Positions 61,739-64,000 of a stretch of DNA of 64,000 bases are shown here, in pieces. Made by a program: the position numbers and the translations under genes. The notes under the pieces are model-generated. The model saw only the letters and a list, made by a program, of their open reading frames with translations, did not search any database and was not told where the DNA came from. The stretch covers positions 1 through 64,000 of the forward strand of contig JAIGNY010001464.1 in NCBI GenBank assembly GCA_020152595.1, written 5' to 3'. The first letter of the stretch is position 1. Each line of letters starts with the position of its first letter. This DNA comes from Chiridota heheva (Eukaryota > Echinodermata > Holothuroidea > Apodida > Chiridotidae).

Positions 61739-61864
61739 CTTTGGAACTTGTTTGAAACCACTTTTTCATATATAAACAATTTTGATACCTTTTGTTTTTG
61801 CTTTGCAATAGTATTTTTGTCCAGCTTGTAAGTGTTACAACCCATCAGCATGTGCACAGTACAT

Positions 61865-62490
61865 TACATACAGTAAAATCATTATATGTACAGTAGTACA
61901 TTATATGTACAGTACATGATGTACGGTACATTACATACAGTACATTATATGTATAATATATTATGGACAGTACATTATGTACAGTATATTATATGTACAG
62001 TACAATATGTACAGTACATTATGTACAGTACATGGTGTATGGTACATTATGTACAGTACATTATATGTACAGTACAATATATGTACAGAACATTATATGT
62101 ACAGTACATTATATGTACAGTACATTATATATACATTACATTATGTACTGTACATAATGCACAGTACATTATATGTACAATACATTACATACATTATATA
62201 TGTACAGTACATTATATGTACAGTACATTATATGTACTGTACATAATGTACAGTACATTATATGTACAGTACATTATATACAGTATATTATATGTACAGT
62301 ACATTATATGTACAGTACATTATATGTACAGTACATTATATACAGTACATTATATGTACAGTACATTATATGTACAGTACATTATATGTACAGTACATTA
62401 TATACAGTACATTATATGTACAGTACATTACATACAGGACATTATGTACATCACATTATGTACATCACATTACATACATCACATTATCAT
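61865..62490. repeat. TACAGTACATTATATG 16-bp tandem repeat
   Basis: About 40 units of 14-16 bp. Shorter variants (ACATTATATACAGT, ACATTACATACAGT) are interspersed. The unit contains the palindrome TGTACA. YMYSTLY frames are artefacts. Confidence 0.95.
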
Positions 62491-62853
62491 CATACACTGC
62501 AGGTACAGAATGTATGTGTTTAAGTAGTACAGTACCTGGATACGGATACATGCTGATTGGGGGAAATACTATATGCAAAATTCATGTGCAAACTTTGTTT
62601 TATGCAATTTTCTATATATTCAGATAATAATATTTGATATAATCATCTATTTCATAACAAAAATGTTTATTATTAATGCCAATGTTGTTTTCTGCTTCAT
62701 ATAAAGAAACAATACTTTCACTGATTCTATTCACATATACCACTAAAATTTGCCAAATTTTTATACAATATTTTACAAGAATTGTAGAGATATAAACAGA
62801 ATATATTACTTACAATAAACTTAACTTTGTCATCAGCTTATTTGTCTCTTTAC
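62491..62853. other. No gene recognised
   Basis: AT-rich sequence between the 16-bp array and MITE-B copy 3. Confidence 0.5.
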
Positions 62854-63538
62854 AGGATTAGTTCAGGGGTCAAGCAAGTCCATCTTCTTTAACAAGAGGA
62901 CTTCAAAAGAAACAAAATAATGAAGAAAGCTTTCATTCTCCCCCTGTTTTCTTTCCTTTCTACCTCTAGAATGATCTGACCTCTCAGGCACAATTTGACC
63001 TTCGTTGTCGTGGTGCCGTTAAGCCCTCATCAAACAAACATTCAAAACAATGTTATTCCGATAGGGAGATATTTAATTTTGAAGTTGGTATCATTTATGT
63101 AGAAAGAACTAAAATCAGACTAGTTGTGACATCACAGACTCAGATTCCTCAAAGTCTTTATGTATTCTACCAGATTTCTTCCTGTGATTTTGTGGCTTAA
63201 AAACCATTGGAAATGTGAGGAATGTAGTAAATAGAATGAAGTAAGGGTAGTTATAATTTACAACTTGAATAAAGTTTGAGGAAAAACAATTCAAAATAAG
63301 TTAATACAATTTCTTTAATATACATTAACAATTGTTAAGAATGTGAGGATGAGGACACCAACCTTCCATAGTAGACTTACTACACCAGTCACTTCTACAC
63401 AGATAAGCTAAAAGTTTAAACTTGAATATCTCCTTAACAGAAGAAGAATTTTAAACACTTTCTGCACCATTTTGTTTCTTTTAAAGTCCTCTTTAATATA
63501 ATATTGACATGCTTTACCACTGAACTAATTCTTTAAAT
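62854..63538. mobile_element. MITE family B, copy 3, with a SINE-like insertion
   Basis: Left end CAGGATTAGTTCAGGGGTCA, AAGTCCATCTT and GACTTCAAAAGAAACAAAAT; right end TTTTGTTTCTTTTAAAGTCC and ACCACTGAACTAATTCTTTA. It is interrupted near 62937-63043 by a SINE-like repeat. Confidence 0.75.
62937..63043 (-). mobile_element. SINE-like repeat nested in MITE-B copy 3
   Basis: TACCTCTAGAATGATCTGAC, CTCTCAGGCACAATTTGACC and TTCGTTGTCGTGGTGCCGTT are the inverse of 63885-63998. CATTC on both sides of the insertion (62935 and 63041 regions) looks like the target duplication. Confidence 0.6.
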
Positions 63539-63879
63539 GCAGGGTTGTGAAAACTGCCAACAAGTATAGGTGTACACACAGGCAGCTGGGAGAGATTTTG
63601 GTTGGAGGGGCGAAACATGACGGGGGAGTGGCAAGAAATGAACATCCTTTTAATTTTACATATAGTTCAAGCATGTTTATATTCTCTATTATATAGAAAT
63701 ACATAATTGTGCTAATACACAGGGCAATATTTCAACACGAAAGGGCAGCCTCCATATTACAACTTTACACATGAATAGCTTTGAGAACAGAATAAGCTTT
63801 TTAGATGTGGTACATGAAGCAATATCTTTCATTAAAAGAATTGGTCTGTCAATCATTCACAGTTCATGACCACATCACC
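63539..63879. other. No gene recognised
   Basis: AT-rich sequence with no supported exon. Confidence 0.45.
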
Positions 63880-64000
63880 TCAATGTTTGTTTGTTTGATG
63901 AGGTCTTAACGGCACCACGACAACGAAGGTCAAATTGTGCCTGAGAGGTCAGATCATTTTAGAGGTAGTAAGGAAAGAGACCAGGGGAAGAATGAGAGAA
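63880..64000 (+). mobile_element. SINE-like repeat, copy running off the window
   Basis: AACGGCACCACGACAACGAA, GGTCAAATTGTGCCTGAGAG and AGATCATTTTAGAGGTAG. It is a near-identical inverse partner of 62937-63043, ~950 bp away. Confidence 0.6.

Noticed and set aside
61886..62627. Overlapping YMYSTLY-type frames
   Set aside because: They are products of the 16-bp tandem repeat, readable in several frames.

Overview
This is a stretch of animal nuclear DNA, AT-rich by eye, with small exons bounded by GT/AG splice sites, kilobase introns, long microsatellites and minisatellites, and many transposon relics. There are no operons, CRISPR arrays or other prokaryotic features. TTAGGG-type telomere-like repeats, CR1/Jockey-like LINE relics, a Polinton-type DNA polymerase relic and many hAT-like miniature elements fit a marine invertebrate. 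A deuterostome such as an echinoderm or hemichordate is my best guess, but the sequence does not prove it.

Two protein-coding genes are well supported, both on the + strand. (1) The 3' part of a saposin-like gene lies at 444-9052 in five visible exons. It carries the last two cysteines of one saposin B domain, a very basic linker, an acidic linker, then one complete six-cysteine saposin B domain and the stop. Its 5' end lies left of the window. (2) A long-chain acyl-CoA synthetase of the ACSL1/5/6 type spans about 33618-58776 in 19 coding exons. Together they give about 687 codons, with a continuous reading frame across every junction. Only the very first N-terminal exon was not found.

Layout. 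1-9052: saposin-like gene, with MITEs and minisatellites in its introns. 9053-33617: no convincing host gene; MITEs, inverted minisatellites (15.2-16.5 kb), long (TA)n arrays (16.85-17.64 kb), G-rich minisatellites (18.0-19.5 kb), a LINE with an inverted 5' part (20.4-21.3 kb), a three-level transposon nest (23.4-25.4 kb), a decayed type-B DNA polymerase (26.6-27.5 kb), and two kilobase minisatellites (29.8-31.3 and 32.3-33.4 kb). 33618-58776: the ACSL gene, whose introns hold a ~147-bp satellite with nuclear-receptor-like DR1 sites, a LINE inside a trinucleotide array, a tRNA-derived SINE, hAT-type MITEs and a tandem duplication of the 5' half of one exon. 58777-64000: no gene recognised; tandem repeats of about 75, 58 and 16 bp and further MITE and SINE-like copies.

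The two genes are neighbours but have no evident shared pathway beyond both dealing with lipids, so I infer no functional unit. I found no convincing undescribed multi-gene system. The most notable signals are the partial exon duplication in ACSL, the DR1 satellite in its first visible intron, the basic linker of the saposin-like protein, and the nested or inverted transposon structures.
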